Assembly (NCBI GenBank): GCA_934726455.1
Contig: CAKVDS010000006.1
Span: 1-64,000 of the forward strand
DNA from: an uncultured Bacteroidales bacterium
Lineage (GTDB): Bacteria; Bacteroidota; Bacteroidia; Bacteroidales; UBA932
Reading direction: 5' to 3'
DNA: 64,000 nucleotides
Below, piece by piece: positions 16,431 through 24,955 of this stretch. Position numbers and translations under genes: made by a program. The notes beneath the pieces were generated by a model. That model made no database searches, was not told where the DNA came from, and saw only the letters and a program-made list of their open reading frames with translations. The first letter of the stretch is position 1. Each line of letters begins with the position of its first letter.

Positions 16431-18404
16431 ATGAACAAGGAGACTCACTACCCGGAAGGGAGCATATACAGGATAGATTATTTCGCCCTGCTGCTTTGCA
16501 TGGCGGTGGCGCATCTGGTGATAGGCAATCCGTTTTTCGGAGCTGCCGTGTATCTTTTCGCCAATATCGTCAAGGCTTTCCTTCTCTGCAATCTGGCCAG
16601 ACTCCGGCATCGTGGAGGCAATCACTATTTTTCCTCCCTGCTGATGGCGCTTGTCGCGCTTGGCGGCATGGCGGTGGCTTTTCTTTATCCTCCTCTGATG
16701 GGGCGGCCCGATGCGAATTATGTCTCTTTGTTCGTACTCGCGCTTATGCTTAGAGACTATCTCTGCTCCAGTCCGCTCACTGCGGATGAGCATAAAGTCT
16801 CGCGTTGGCTGTATCTGGTGCTTGTCCAGTTTTGTTTTGATGCGGTCTGCGTATACATGCTCTATGGGAGGGTTGCGGACCAGTATCTGCTTCCGTTCTC
16901 TGGCATGGTGGTGTTGACCGGCGTCATCAAACTCTTCTTTCCGGAGAAAAATGTCAGGGTGGACAGTGTCCTTGAGAACAAGTTCGAGGCTTTTGCATCC
17001 TACAGGCTCTTTGAAGACATGAGTCTGTATTCTACCATTGCCCTCAATGTGGGGGTGATGGTGTTTTTCTTGTTCGTGCTGTTTCCTGCGGGGTCGATGT
17101 TTGACCGCAAAGTTTATATAGGTTTGTGCGTGTGGCTTTTGGCGATATATTCAGTGCTCTTTATTTCTTCCCTGTTTATTCGCCGCCGGCTTCCGGGGCT
17201 CGCCCTTGCGGAATTCATATTGGGGGCTGTCACGTGGTGTCTCGGAGCGGTACTGATGTTCCGGGAGAACGGGCTTGTGGCCAAGATGATATGGACAGCC
17301 GTATGGGGAATAGGAATGGCACTGATATTTTCGGCCATCCGGAAGTTCCATCTTGATTTTGAGGCTGTGGGGAGTCTTGTCGACGGGGGGCTTGACAAGA
17401 CCGGCCTTGAGATCAGCAACACTATCACGGCTACTGTGGCATCCATAGGCTCTTCTGTCATCATGCTGATACTTATGGCGGTCTATACTTTTGCCCTTCC
17501 GCTCAGGCCGGCGTCGGCAAAGGTGGGGATATGGACACTTCAGATTCCCGTGGCTTTCATGCTTGTCGCCATTTTCTTCGCGTTCCGGCAGCCGTTCGAT
17601 TACCGCAACCGCGAGAAGTTGATGAAATTCATCGAGTCCCGCTCCAAGACCGAGCAGATGCGGGAGAATCTTCAAGGCCTTTTTGTCAGCAAATACAGGA
17701 TGCGCTTCGGCGTGAAGATACTCTGTACCTTGGCGCGTCCGTTTTTCCACTTGAAAGTCTCCGGCCGGGAGAATCTGCGTCGGGATGATTATCCGTCCGT
17801 TTTCGTCTGCAACCACGGGTTTATCTACGGCCCTATCTCGGCGGTCATCTACCTTCCGACCTATTTCCGTCCCTGGATACATAATGTGATGCTCGACAGG
17901 CAGACGGCATACCGCGAGATGTCCAAGTCTCTGGCTTTTCTCAAAAAGTTTATGGGCAAGCGTCTTGGGGGCTGGTTTATCCGGCAGCTCACGCGGGCTA
18001 CTTGCTGGGCTCTCAACTCTTGCAACCCGATTCCGGTGGTGCGCGGTGCTTCCAGAGACGTGATGAGCACGTTCAACGAAAGTTTGAAGGCATTGGAGGA
18101 CGGGGACAACATCTTGATATTCCCGGAGAAACCACGCAACCTGCTGAAAGCGGTCCCGGACTCTGAATATAAGGCCGACAATGTCCGTACGTTCTATACA
18201 GGGTTCGCCCACATCGGCAAGATGTATTTCGACCGTACGGGAAAGTCCTTGCTGTTTTATCCGCTTTTCTCGGACCGGGCGACCCGCAGTTTCAAGATAG
18301 GCAAGCCGGTGGCCTATAATTCCGGCCTCGAATCGCATGAGAGCAAGCGCGTCCTCGCCGAACAGCTTCAGGAGGGGATGGAGGAGCTTATAAGCGGGCG
18401 CTGA
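16431..18404 (+). CDS. Multi-pass membrane protein with C-terminal PlsC-like acyltransferase domain
   Basis: A 657-residue inner-membrane protein. Residues about 15-390 hold ten or more hydrophobic helices with no recognised transporter motif. Residues about 440-650 look like a glycerolipid acyltransferase (PlsC/LPLAT): motif I reads NHGFIYGP (His462), where the usual HX4D aspartate is Gly, and motif III reads FPEKP (about 564-568). The acceptor may be a lysophospholipid or another membrane lipid or sugar. The start is fixed by the promoter box. It is monocistronic, and its 3' end faces REP element A. Confidence 0.75.
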   Translation: MNKETHYPEGSIYRIDYFALLLCMAVAHLVIGNPFFGAAVYLFANIVKAFLLCNLARLRHRGGNHYFSSLLMALVALGGMAVAFLYPPLMGRPDANYVSLFVLALMLRDYLCSSPLTADEHKVSRWLYLVLVQFCFDAVCVYMLYGRVADQYLLPFSGMVVLTGVIKLFFPEKNVRVDSVLENKFEAFASYRLFEDMSLYSTIALNVGVMVFFLFVLFPAGSMFDRKVYIGLCVWLLAIYSVLFISSLFIRRRLPGLALAEFILGAVTWCLGAVLMFRENGLVAKMIWTAVWGIGMALIFSAIRKFHLDFEAVGSLVDGGLDKTGLEISNTITATVASIGSSVIMLILMAVYTFALPLRPASAKVGIWTLQIPVAFMLVAIFFAFRQPFDYRNREKLMKFIESRSKTEQMRENLQGLFVSKYRMRFGVKILCTLARPFFHLKVSGRENLRRDDYPSVFVCNHGFIYGPISAVIYLPTYFRPWIHNVMLDRQTAYREMSKSLAFLKKFMGKRLGGWFIRQLTRATCWALNSCNPIPVVRGASRDVMSTFNESLKALEDGDNILIFPEKPRNLLKAVPDSEYKADNVRTFYTGFAHIGKMYFDRTGKSLLFYPLFSDRATRSFKIGKPVAYNSGLESHESKRVLAEQLQEGMEELISGR

Positions 18405-18442
18405 TAATCATCTTCCCGGTGCCGTTCGCTTAGTGCAGGCCG

Positions 18443-18576
18443 GTTCTGTCCGGCAGGAAGCCGTTTCCCCGGACGAATTATCTTTTTTCGCGGTTTGTCC
18501 GGCCAGAAGGCCTCTCGCCGGACAAAGCCCTCTTCGGAAACCGTTTGTCCAGTAAAACCGGGTTCTGCCGGACAAA
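18443..18576 (-). repeat. REP element A: three-hairpin copy, inverted
   Basis: Read on the minus strand this 134-base element is collinear, without gaps, with element B at 24814-24947 and differs at only 4 positions. Hairpin 1 is 18544-18576 (one arm TTTGTCCAG, a mismatch), hairpin 2 is 18494-18526 (arms TTTGTCCGGC/GCCGGACAAA), and hairpin 3 is 18448-18475. The 18-base linker between hairpins 2 and 3 is identical in both copies. It sits between the convergent ends of the acyltransferase and transketolase genes. Confidence 0.9.
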
Positions 18577-18602
18577 ACAAAAGCCCCCGAATCATAAAAA
18601 TA

Positions 18603-18634
18603 ATCCGCGGCGGCTTTTTGCAGCCGCAGCGGAT
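18603..18634 (-). terminator. Terminator of the transketolase operon
   Basis: On the minus strand the hairpin ATCCGCTGCGGCT...AGCCGCCGCGGAT (one bulge) is followed by TATTTTT. It lies 25 bases after the transketolase stop and just before REP element A. Confidence 0.8.
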
Positions 18635-18658
18635 CATCTGAAACCCTGAATAGGGGGA

Positions 18659-19615
18659 TTATTTCTTGCGCGCGATGGCCTTCTTGGCTGCCTCGGCGAT
18701 GTGGGCAGCATCAAGACCGTAGGCCTTCATCAACTCAGCCGGTGTTCCGGACTGGCCGAAACGGTCTTTGCCGTTGACGAACTCAAGGGCTGCCGGAGCA
18801 TTGGCGGCAAGCACACCTGCGACAGCCTCGCCGAGGCCGCCGGCCATATTATGCTCTTCTGCTACGACGGCGCAGCCAGTCTTGGCCACAGACTCGATGA
18901 TGGTCTTCTCGTCAAGAGGCTTGACGGTGGCGACGTTGAGGATCTCTGCGCTTATGCCTTCAGCCTCAAGGGCTTCGGCTGCCTGAAGAGCCTCCCATAC
19001 AAGGTGGCCGCAGCAGATAAGGGTCACATCGGTACCTTCATTAAGATTGTAGATCTTGCCGATTTCGAACGGCTCGTCCGCACCAGTAAAATTCGGCACA
19101 GAAGGACGGCCGAAGCGCAGATATACAGGGCCTTCAAACTTGGCGGCGGCGATAGTGGCGTTCTTGGTCTGGTTGTAGTCGCAAGGCACGAGCACTGTCA
19201 TGCCCGGAAGCGCACGCATAAGGGCGAGGTCTTCCATCGTCTGATGGGTGGCACCGTCCTCTCCGAGGGTGATTCCGGCATGTGAGGATGCAATCTTGAC
19301 ATTCGTGTGTCCGTAAGCGACTTCCTGACGGAGCTGGTCATAGACACGGCCTGTCACAAACTCTGCAAATGAGCCGATGAACGGCACTTTGCCTGTGATG
19401 GCAAGTCCTGCGGCCACTCCGACCATGTTGGCCTCGGCGATGCCGCACTGGATGAATCTCTCCGGGAACTCTTTCTGGAACGCGCCCATCTTGAGTGAGC
19501 CCTTGAGGTCGGCCGTAAGGGCAAGCACGCGGTCATCTGCGCGGCCTGCAAGCACGAGTCCCTCACCGAAACCGCTGCGGGTATCGATTTTGCCTGTATC
19601 AATATATTTCTTCAT
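18659..19615 (-). CDS. Transketolase, C-terminal subunit
   Basis: A 318-residue protein matching the pyrimidine-binding and C-terminal domains of transketolase. Recognisable segments are RFIQCGIAEANMVGVAAGLA (with the Glu that activates thiamine diphosphate), SHAGITLGEDGATHQTMEDL and the C-terminal TVKPLDEKTI. With the preceding gene it forms a split transketolase acting in the non-oxidative pentose phosphate pathway. An AGGAG sequence lies upstream of the ATG, in the 3' end of the first subunit gene 1 base away, which fits coupled translation at equal stoichiometry. Confidence 0.92.
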   Translation of the reverse strand: MKKYIDTGKIDTRSGFGEGLVLAGRADDRVLALTADLKGSLKMGAFQKEFPERFIQCGIAEANMVGVAAGLAITGKVPFIGSFAEFVTGRVYDQLRQEVAYGHTNVKIASSHAGITLGEDGATHQTMEDLALMRALPGMTVLVPCDYNQTKNATIAAAKFEGPVYLRFGRPSVPNFTGADEPFEIGKIYNLNEGTDVTLICCGHLVWEALQAAEALEAEGISAEILNVATVKPLDEKTIIESVAKTGCAVVAEEHNMAGGLGEAVAGVLAANAPAALEFVNGKDRFGQSGTPAELMKAYGLDAAHIAEAAKKAIARKK

Positions 19616-19616
19616 A

Positions 19617-20456
19617 CTAATAATCTCCTAATGTTTCAGGTAACTGCTTGAGGGCCTCCTCGCACTGCTCTGCTGACGGAGCCTTGCCGTGCCATGCGTT
19701 GGTACCGCACATGAAGTCGACGCCATAGCCCATCTGTGTCTTGAAAAGTATCATCTTAGGCTTGCCGTCAGCATTGTGCGCAAGCTTGAAAGCATCAAGG
19801 ATGCTCTGATAGTCGTTGCCGTCAGCGATGATGACATCCCAGCCGAAAGCTCCCCACTTCTCGCTCAGATCCTCGACACCTGTGATGGAGGTGGTAGGAC
19901 CGTCGATCTGCTGGCCGTTCCAGTCGGTGAAGGCGATGAGATTGTCCACCTTGTGGTGCTGAGCCCACATTCCGGCCTCCCAAATCTGACCTTCCTCGCT
20001 CTCGCCGTCGCCGCAGAGGCAGTATACACGGGTGTCGTCACCTGCCATCTTCTTGCCGAGGGCGATGCCGGCGGCTACAGAAAGGCCTTGTCCGAGAGAA
20101 CCTGATGGTTTGAACACGCCCGGGAGGGAGTCTGTGATGCACGGATGTCCCTGAAGACGGCTTCCGAACTTGCGGAGGGTTCCCAACTCATGTACAGGGA
20201 AATAGCCGGCGCGGGCGAGTTCAGCATAAAGTACCGGTGCAAGGTGTCCGGCGGAAAGGATGAAAACATCCTGATCCTTGCCGCTGCGTGTCCATGTCTT
20301 CGGGTCATGCTTCATCTCGTTGAAATAAAGAGTCGTCATCACATCCGTGATGCCGAGCGATCCGCCCGGGTGGCCGGACTTGGCCGCAGTCACCATCCTT
20401 ACGATGTCCCTGCGAACCTGGGAGGAAATCTTTGAAAGTTCTTCGATTGTTGCCAT
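19617..20456 (-). CDS. Transketolase, N-terminal (thiamine diphosphate-binding) subunit
   Basis: A 279-residue protein matching the pyrophosphate-binding domain: GHPGGSLGITDVMTTLYF, the ThDP/Mg motif CGDGESEEGQIWEA with downstream NLIAFTDWNGQQIDG, and GYGVDFMCGTNAWHGKAP. It is the first gene of the split-transketolase pair. A leftward -7 box (TAACTTTG) ends 38 bases before the ATG. Confidence 0.93.
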   Translation of the reverse strand: MATIEELSKISSQVRRDIVRMVTAAKSGHPGGSLGITDVMTTLYFNEMKHDPKTWTRSGKDQDVFILSAGHLAPVLYAELARAGYFPVHELGTLRKFGSRLQGHPCITDSLPGVFKPSGSLGQGLSVAAGIALGKKMAGDDTRVYCLCGDGESEEGQIWEAGMWAQHHKVDNLIAFTDWNGQQIDGPTTSITGVEDLSEKWGAFGWDVIIADGNDYQSILDAFKLAHNADGKPKMILFKTQMGYGVDFMCGTNAWHGKAPSAEQCEEALKQLPETLGDY

Positions 20457-20494
20457 ATAATTATGTTGTGTATTAAGTCAGAACATAAGGGACA

Positions 20495-20502
20495 CAAAGT
20501 TA
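20495..20502 (-). promoter_or_regulatory. -7 box of transketolase operon
   Basis: TAACTTTG on the minus strand, exact consensus, 38 bases before ATG 20456. It is divergent from the lepA box 19 bases away. Confidence 0.6.
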
Positions 20503-20521
20503 AGAATAAAAATTGATTTCT

Positions 20522-20529
20522 TATCTTTG
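20522..20529 (+). promoter_or_regulatory. -7 box of lepA, 8 bases before the first ATG
   Basis: TATCTTTG, exact consensus. ATG codons follow at 20538 and 20544, so the mRNA leader would be only a few bases long. Confidence 0.6.
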
Positions 20530-20537
20530 CATCTTGT

Positions 20538-22334
20538 ATGAAAATGAAGAGCATAAGAAACTTTTGCATCATAGCGCATATCGACCACGGCAAGAGCACC
20601 TTGGCCGACAGGCTGCTTGAACTGACCAGAACCCTCGGAGCCCGTGACATGGAGAATCAGGTCCTTGACGACATGGATCTCGAGAGAGAAAAGGGCATAA
20701 CCATCAAGAGCCACGCCATCCAGATGATCCACACATACAAGGGCGAACAGTACAAACTCAACCTGATCGACACCCCGGGCCATGTGGACTTCTCATACGA
20801 GGTCTCCCGTTCCATAGCCTCCTGCGAGGGGGCTTTGCTTGTGGTTGACGCATCCCAAGGGGTGCAGGCGCAGACCATTTCCAACCTGTATATGGCTATC
20901 GACCATGGACTTGAGATCATCCCTGTGCTCAACAAGATAGACATGGAGTCCGCGCAAGTGGAACTCGTCACGGACGAAATCTGCGATCTGATCGGCTGCA
21001 AGCCGGAGGATGTGTTCAAGGTCTCAGCGCGCACCGGAGAGGGTGTAGCCCCGATTCTGGACGCCATAGTCGAGAAGATCCCTTCGCCGCAAGGCGACCC
21101 TCAAGCACCGCTTCAGGCCCTCATCTTCGACTCGGTGTTCAACTCGTTCCGTGGAGTGATAGCTTACTTCAAAGTCAAGAACGGCAGCATCCGCAAGGGT
21201 GACAAGGTGAAGTTCTTTGCCACCGGGATGGAATATGAAGTTGAGGAGGTGGGACACTTGAAAATGAAGTTGATACCATGCGAGGAAGTCGGATGCGGGG
21301 ATGTGGGGTATGTCATCACGGGCATCAAGAGTGCCGCCGAGGTCAAGGTCGGTGACACCATCACACATGTGGCCCGTCCGTGCAGCGAGGCCATAGCCGG
21401 ATTCGAGGAGGTGAAGCCTATGGTGTTCGCCGGCATGTATCCGGTGCAGGCTGACAAGTTCGAAGAACTGCGTTCCGTGCTTGAGAAGTTCCAGCTCAAC
21501 GATGCCTCGTTCGTCTATGAGCCGGAGAGTTCCCTTGCCCTCGGTTCCGGATTCCGCTGCGGTTTTCTCGGACTGCTGCACCTTGAGATCGTGCAGGAGA
21601 GGCTGTTCCGTGAATTTGACATGGATGTGATAACCACCGTTCCCAACGTTTCTTACAAGGTCTACACCACGCAGGGGGAGGTGATCGATGTGCACAACCC
21701 TTCAGGCTTGCCCGCCCAGACCATGATAGACCATATCGAAGAGCCGTACATCAGGGCGCAGATCATCTCCAAGTCCGAGTTCTTCGGGCCGATAATGAAA
21801 CTATGCCTTGACCGGCGCGGCACCCTCATCGGTCAGCATTACATCACTGCCGACAGGGTCGAACTGAGCTACGACATGCCTTTGTCTGAAATCGTGTTCG
21901 ATTTCTACGACAAGCTCAAGACCATCTCCAAGGGTTACGCCTCATTCGACTACCATATCATCGGTTTCCGTCCGGCGAAGCTCGTCAAACTTGACATCCT
22001 ACTCAACGGGGAGCCTGCCGACGCCCTATCGACCCTTATTCACGAAGACAATGCCTACGACTTCGGACGAAAGATGTGCGTCAAGCTCAAGGATCTCATC
22101 CCGCGCCAGCAGTTCGATATCCCTGTGCAGGCCGCAATCGGAGCGAAAATCATAGCTCGCGAGACTGTCAAGCAGGTGCGTAAGGATGTGACCGCCAAGT
22201 GTTACGGAGGTGATGTGACCCGTAAGCGCAAACTCCTCGAGAAGCAGAAAGAAGGCAAAAAAAGAATGCGCCAGATCGGAACCGTGCAGGTGCCTCAAAG
22301 CGCATTCATGGCAGTCCTCAAGCTTGACTCTTAG
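20538..22334 (+). CDS. lepA: Elongation factor 4 (LepA)
   Basis: A 598-residue translational GTPase. AHIDHGKSTLADRLLE (G1), DTPGHVDFSYEV (G3) and NKIDME (G4) are in place, followed by domains II, III and V and the LepA-specific C-terminal domain (GKKRMRQIGTVQVPQSAFMA). LepA assists ribosome function and assembly under stress. The ATG at 20544 would also give a normal N-terminus (MKSIRNFC); the nearby promoter makes both nearly leaderless. The stop codon shares bases with the convergent P-type ATPase stop (TTAG). Confidence 0.96.
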   Translation: MKMKSIRNFCIIAHIDHGKSTLADRLLELTRTLGARDMENQVLDDMDLEREKGITIKSHAIQMIHTYKGEQYKLNLIDTPGHVDFSYEVSRSIASCEGALLVVDASQGVQAQTISNLYMAIDHGLEIIPVLNKIDMESAQVELVTDEICDLIGCKPEDVFKVSARTGEGVAPILDAIVEKIPSPQGDPQAPLQALIFDSVFNSFRGVIAYFKVKNGSIRKGDKVKFFATGMEYEVEEVGHLKMKLIPCEEVGCGDVGYVITGIKSAAEVKVGDTITHVARPCSEAIAGFEEVKPMVFAGMYPVQADKFEELRSVLEKFQLNDASFVYEPESSLALGSGFRCGFLGLLHLEIVQERLFREFDMDVITTVPNVSYKVYTTQGEVIDVHNPSGLPAQTMIDHIEEPYIRAQIISKSEFFGPIMKLCLDRRGTLIGQHYITADRVELSYDMPLSEIVFDFYDKLKTISKGYASFDYHIIGFRPAKLVKLDILLNGEPADALSTLIHEDNAYDFGRKMCVKLKDLIPRQQFDIPVQAAIGAKIIARETVKQVRKDVTAKCYGGDVTRKRKLLEKQKEGKKRMRQIGTVQVPQSAFMAVLKLDS

Positions 22335-24211
22335 CGCAGTGCGCGCATGGCGTTGAGCACAGCGAGTACCGTGACACCGACATCGGCGAATACTGCCATC
22401 CACATTCCGGCAAGACCGAATCCGGCAAGGCCGAGCACAAGCAGCTTGATGCCTATTGCGAAGATGGTGTTTTCCCGTGCAATCTTCAGAGTGCGCCGTG
22501 CCACGGCTATGACCTCAGCGATTTTTGAAGGCTTGTCATCCATCAGGACAACATCGGCGGCCTCTATGGCTGCGTCGGAACCAAGTCCGCCCATTGCGAT
22601 CCCGACATCTGCACGCGCAAGCACCGGGGCGTCGTTGATGCCGTCACCGACAAAGGCTGTCTTGCGCCCGTCCGGAGTGCCGGACATTATTTTCTCCATC
22701 CATGACACCTTGTCTGCCGGGAGGAGTTCCGCGTGGTATTCATCAATTCCGATAGTTTTGGCTACTGCTTGAGCCACATCTTCGTGGTCACCTGTCAGCA
22801 TGACAGTCCGTTCTACGCCCTCTGCCTTGAGGGCGCTTATTGCCGTGGCGGCATCTTCCTTGATCTTGTCAGATATGACCACATGCCCGACATATTCTCC
22901 GTTGATGGACATGTGTATTATTGTCCCCGGTTTTTCGCACGGATGCCACTTGGCTCCGACGGCATCCATCAGTTTCGAATTACCAACGCATATCCTATCC
23001 CCGTTGACAATGGCGCAAACCCCTTGCCCAGCCACTTCCGTGACATCCTCCACGGAGCAGCCGTCCTTCTCGGCCGGGTAGGCGTTGCGAAGAGAAACGG
23101 CAATCGGATGGGTTGAATAACGCTCGACATGTGCTGCCATGTGCAGAAATGTCTCAGGAGCTATCTTTTCAGGATGGACGACATTGACCTCGAAAACTCC
23201 TTTGGTGAGAGTTCCTGTCTTGTCGAAAACGACAGTCCCGAGCGAAGCGAGAGCCTCAAGGTAATTGGAACCCTTGACAAGGACTCCCTTGCGGGAGGCG
23301 GCACCGATACCGCCGAAAAAAGAAAGCGGCACGGAAATCACCAGAGCACAAGGGCATGATACCACCAAAAAGGTAAGAGCCCTATAAAGCCAGGTCGGAA
23401 ATACAGTCTGAAAATCTCCGGACAACAGCGGAGGCAGCAGGGCCAGCACCACGGCGCATATTACCACTACCGGAGTGTAAATCCTTGCAAAACGGGTGAT
23501 GAAGTTCTCGCTCCGTGACTTGTTGGACGCTGCGTGCTCTACGAGATCAAGGATGCGGGAGGCTGTCGATTCGCCGAAAGGCTTTGTCACCTTGACGGTC
23601 AGCACTCCGCTCAGGTTGACGCAACCGGAGAATATGTCATCCCCGCAGTGCACGCTGCGCGGCACGCTCTCTCCAGTCAAGGCTACGGTGTCCAGATTGG
23701 AATTTCCCTCTGTGACAACCCCGTCCATCGGCACTCTCTCTCCCGGCTTTACCACCACGCTCTCTCCTACGGCTACATTTTCAGGACTGACTGTCAATAC
23801 TTTCCCGTCACGTATCACATTCGCCGTATCGGGGCGGATGTTCATCAAGTGTGATATGGACTTGCGGCTGCGGCCCTCGGCGATGGACTCGAACAGTTCA
23901 CCCACCTTGAAGAAAAGCATCACGAACACGGCCTCGGGAAACTGGTTCTCCGCTCCGGGCAGGAAGCCTATCGCGAGCGCGCCGATGGTGGCGACACTCA
24001 TCAGGAAGTCCTCATCGAGAGCTTCAAGTTTGAGGATGCTCTCCCCGGCCTCCTTGAGCACATCAGCGCCGGCAACCAGATAAGGTATCAGATATATGAG
24101 AAGCAGTTGCCATGTAGGCAATGAACAAGTGCGTTCAACGGCATAAGCTGCCGCCAGCAGCAGGGCGGAAACGATAATGCGCGCGAGGTCTGTTTTTTGT
24201 TCTTTTTCCAT
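22331..24211 (-). CDS. Heavy-metal P1B-type ATPase, Zn/Cd/Pb class
   Basis: A 626-residue metal-exporting ATPase of the inner membrane. SCPCALVISVP is the transmembrane CPC metal motif, DKTGTLTKG the phosphorylation site, GDGINDAPVLARADVG the hinge, and the last helix FADVGVTVLAVLNAMR carries the Asp typical of Zn2+/Cd2+/Pb2+ (ZntA/CadA) pumps. There is no N-terminal HMA metal-binding domain, so it is a minimal form. An upstream in-frame start at 24289 precedes the promoter box and is rejected. It overlaps the lepA stop by 4 bases. Confidence 0.92.
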   Translation of the reverse strand: MEKEQKTDLARIIVSALLLAAAYAVERTCSLPTWQLLLIYLIPYLVAGADVLKEAGESILKLEALDEDFLMSVATIGALAIGFLPGAENQFPEAVFVMLFFKVGELFESIAEGRSRKSISHLMNIRPDTANVIRDGKVLTVSPENVAVGESVVVKPGERVPMDGVVTEGNSNLDTVALTGESVPRSVHCGDDIFSGCVNLSGVLTVKVTKPFGESTASRILDLVEHAASNKSRSENFITRFARIYTPVVVICAVVLALLPPLLSGDFQTVFPTWLYRALTFLVVSCPCALVISVPLSFFGGIGAASRKGVLVKGSNYLEALASLGTVVFDKTGTLTKGVFEVNVVHPEKIAPETFLHMAAHVERYSTHPIAVSLRNAYPAEKDGCSVEDVTEVAGQGVCAIVNGDRICVGNSKLMDAVGAKWHPCEKPGTIIHMSINGEYVGHVVISDKIKEDAATAISALKAEGVERTVMLTGDHEDVAQAVAKTIGIDEYHAELLPADKVSWMEKIMSGTPDGRKTAFVGDGINDAPVLARADVGIAMGGLGSDAAIEAADVVLMDDKPSKIAEVIAVARRTLKIARENTIFAIGIKLLVLGLAGFGLAGMWMAVFADVGVTVLAVLNAMRALR

Positions 24212-24251
24212 TGTGTATTCATTTTCGGGAAGTTGCCCGGTGTTTTCGAGG

Positions 24252-24259
24252 CAAAAGTA
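24252..24259 (-). promoter_or_regulatory. -7 box of P1B ATPase gene
   Basis: TACTTTTG on the minus strand, exact match to TAnnTTTG, 40 bases before the ATG at 24211. Confidence 0.6.
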
Positions 24260-24304
24260 GATATTGCCGCAGGGCAGGGCAATCATCATTTATGGGGATT
24301 TTCG

Positions 24305-24312
24305 TACCTTTG
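24305..24312 (+). promoter_or_regulatory. -7 box 5 bases before a GTG start
   Basis: TACCTTTG, exact consensus, followed after 5 bases by the GTG at 24318. It argues for that GTG as the start and for a leaderless mRNA. Confidence 0.55.
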
Positions 24313-24317
24313 GCCTC

Positions 24318-24755
24318 GTGTTCGGATTAGAAAAGCTTGGTCTCCTCGGCCTGTTCATCGGCAACATCCTCGCCGCCACTGTCGTCCCGTTCAGCTCGGA
24401 CGCCCTCTACATCGCAGTCCTTGCCGCCATCAAGGAGCCTGTGGCCTGCCTTGTCGTGGGCACTCTCGGAAACTGGATCGGCAGCCTTATCACTTATTTC
24501 ATGGGCCGGCTCGGAAAATGGGAATGGCTTGAGAAGTGGTTCAAGGTCAAGCCCGAAACTCTCGAGAAGCAGAAGGCGAAGGTGGACAAGTATGGCGTCT
24601 GGCTTGCACTGATAGCGTGGGTGCCGGTGGTGGGCGATGTATTTGTGCTTGCGCTCGGTTTCTACCGCACTCCGCCGGGCTGGACCGCCCTCCTGCTTCT
24701 GGTCGGCAAGGCCTTGCGCTTTATCGCATGGACCCTTATCTTCGGGATGTTCTGA
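24318..24755 (+). CDS. Small YqaA/DedA-like membrane protein
   Basis: A 145-residue inner-membrane protein with about four hydrophobic segments. GNWIGSLITYFMGR and the later WVPVVGDVFVLALGF resemble the SNARE-assoc/DedA domain of YqaA-type proteins, which includes lipid scramblase-like proteins; the exact role is unknown. The GTG start places the first residues at MFGLEKLGLLGLFIGN. The longer in-frame ATG start at 24264 lies upstream of the promoter box. REP element B begins 58 bases after its stop. Confidence 0.8.
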   Translation: MFGLEKLGLLGLFIGNILAATVVPFSSDALYIAVLAAIKEPVACLVVGTLGNWIGSLITYFMGRLGKWEWLEKWFKVKPETLEKQKAKVDKYGVWLALIAWVPVVGDVFVLALGFYRTPPGWTALLLLVGKALRFIAWTLIFGMF

Positions 24756-24788
24756 GAGGGGCCTCCGCCCATGTATCCTGAATTTTGC

Positions 24789-24796
24789 TATCTTCG
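24789..24796 (+). promoter_or_regulatory. Candidate -7 box (TATCTTCG) of the RAYT gene
   Basis: TATCTTCG, one base off TAnnTTTG, lies 17 bases before REP element B. A transcript from here would carry the whole three-hairpin element as its 5' leader before the RAYT start at 24956. Confidence 0.35.
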
Positions 24797-24813
24797 CATA
24801 GAGGATGACTCCG

Positions 24814-24947
24814 TTTGTCCGGCAGAATCCGGTTTTACCGGACAAACGGTTGCCGAAGAGGGCTTTGTCCGGCGAGAGGCCTTCTGGCCGGACAAACCGC
24901 GAAAAAAGATAATTCGTCCGGGGAAACGGCTTCCTGCCGGACAAAAC
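24814..24947 (+). repeat. REP element B: three-hairpin copy upstream of the RAYT gene
   Basis: A 134-base compound element. Hairpin 1 is 24814-24846 (TTTGTCCGG/CCGGACAAA), hairpin 2 is 24864-24896 (TTTGTCCGGC/GCCGGACAAA around a GGCC core), and hairpin 3 is 24916-24942 (GTCCGG/CCGGAC). Two 17-18-base linkers separate them. It ends 8 bases before the RAYT ATG. It is 130/134 identical to element A in the opposite orientation. Confidence 0.92.
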
Positions 24948-24955
24948 TTATAATT

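Noticed and set aside
18443..18576. REP elements read as a CRISPR array or ordinary terminators
   Set aside because: The units are not evenly spaced identical direct repeats with unique spacers, linkers are conserved between copies, there is no cas gene, and the hairpins lack consistent T runs. Three hairpins conserved as one module fit REP/BIME better.
18659..20456. The two transketolase genes as a frameshifted single gene
   Set aside because: Each has its own start; an AGGAG precedes the second ATG, and split transketolases with this division are a regular form in bacteria.
24815..24955. A 47-codon in-frame N-terminal extension of the RAYT gene through REP element B
   Set aside because: It translates the hairpin repeats into arbitrary Arg/Gly-rich sequence, the start would be a TTG inside hairpin 1, and RAYT proteins begin near MKTFTEKE.
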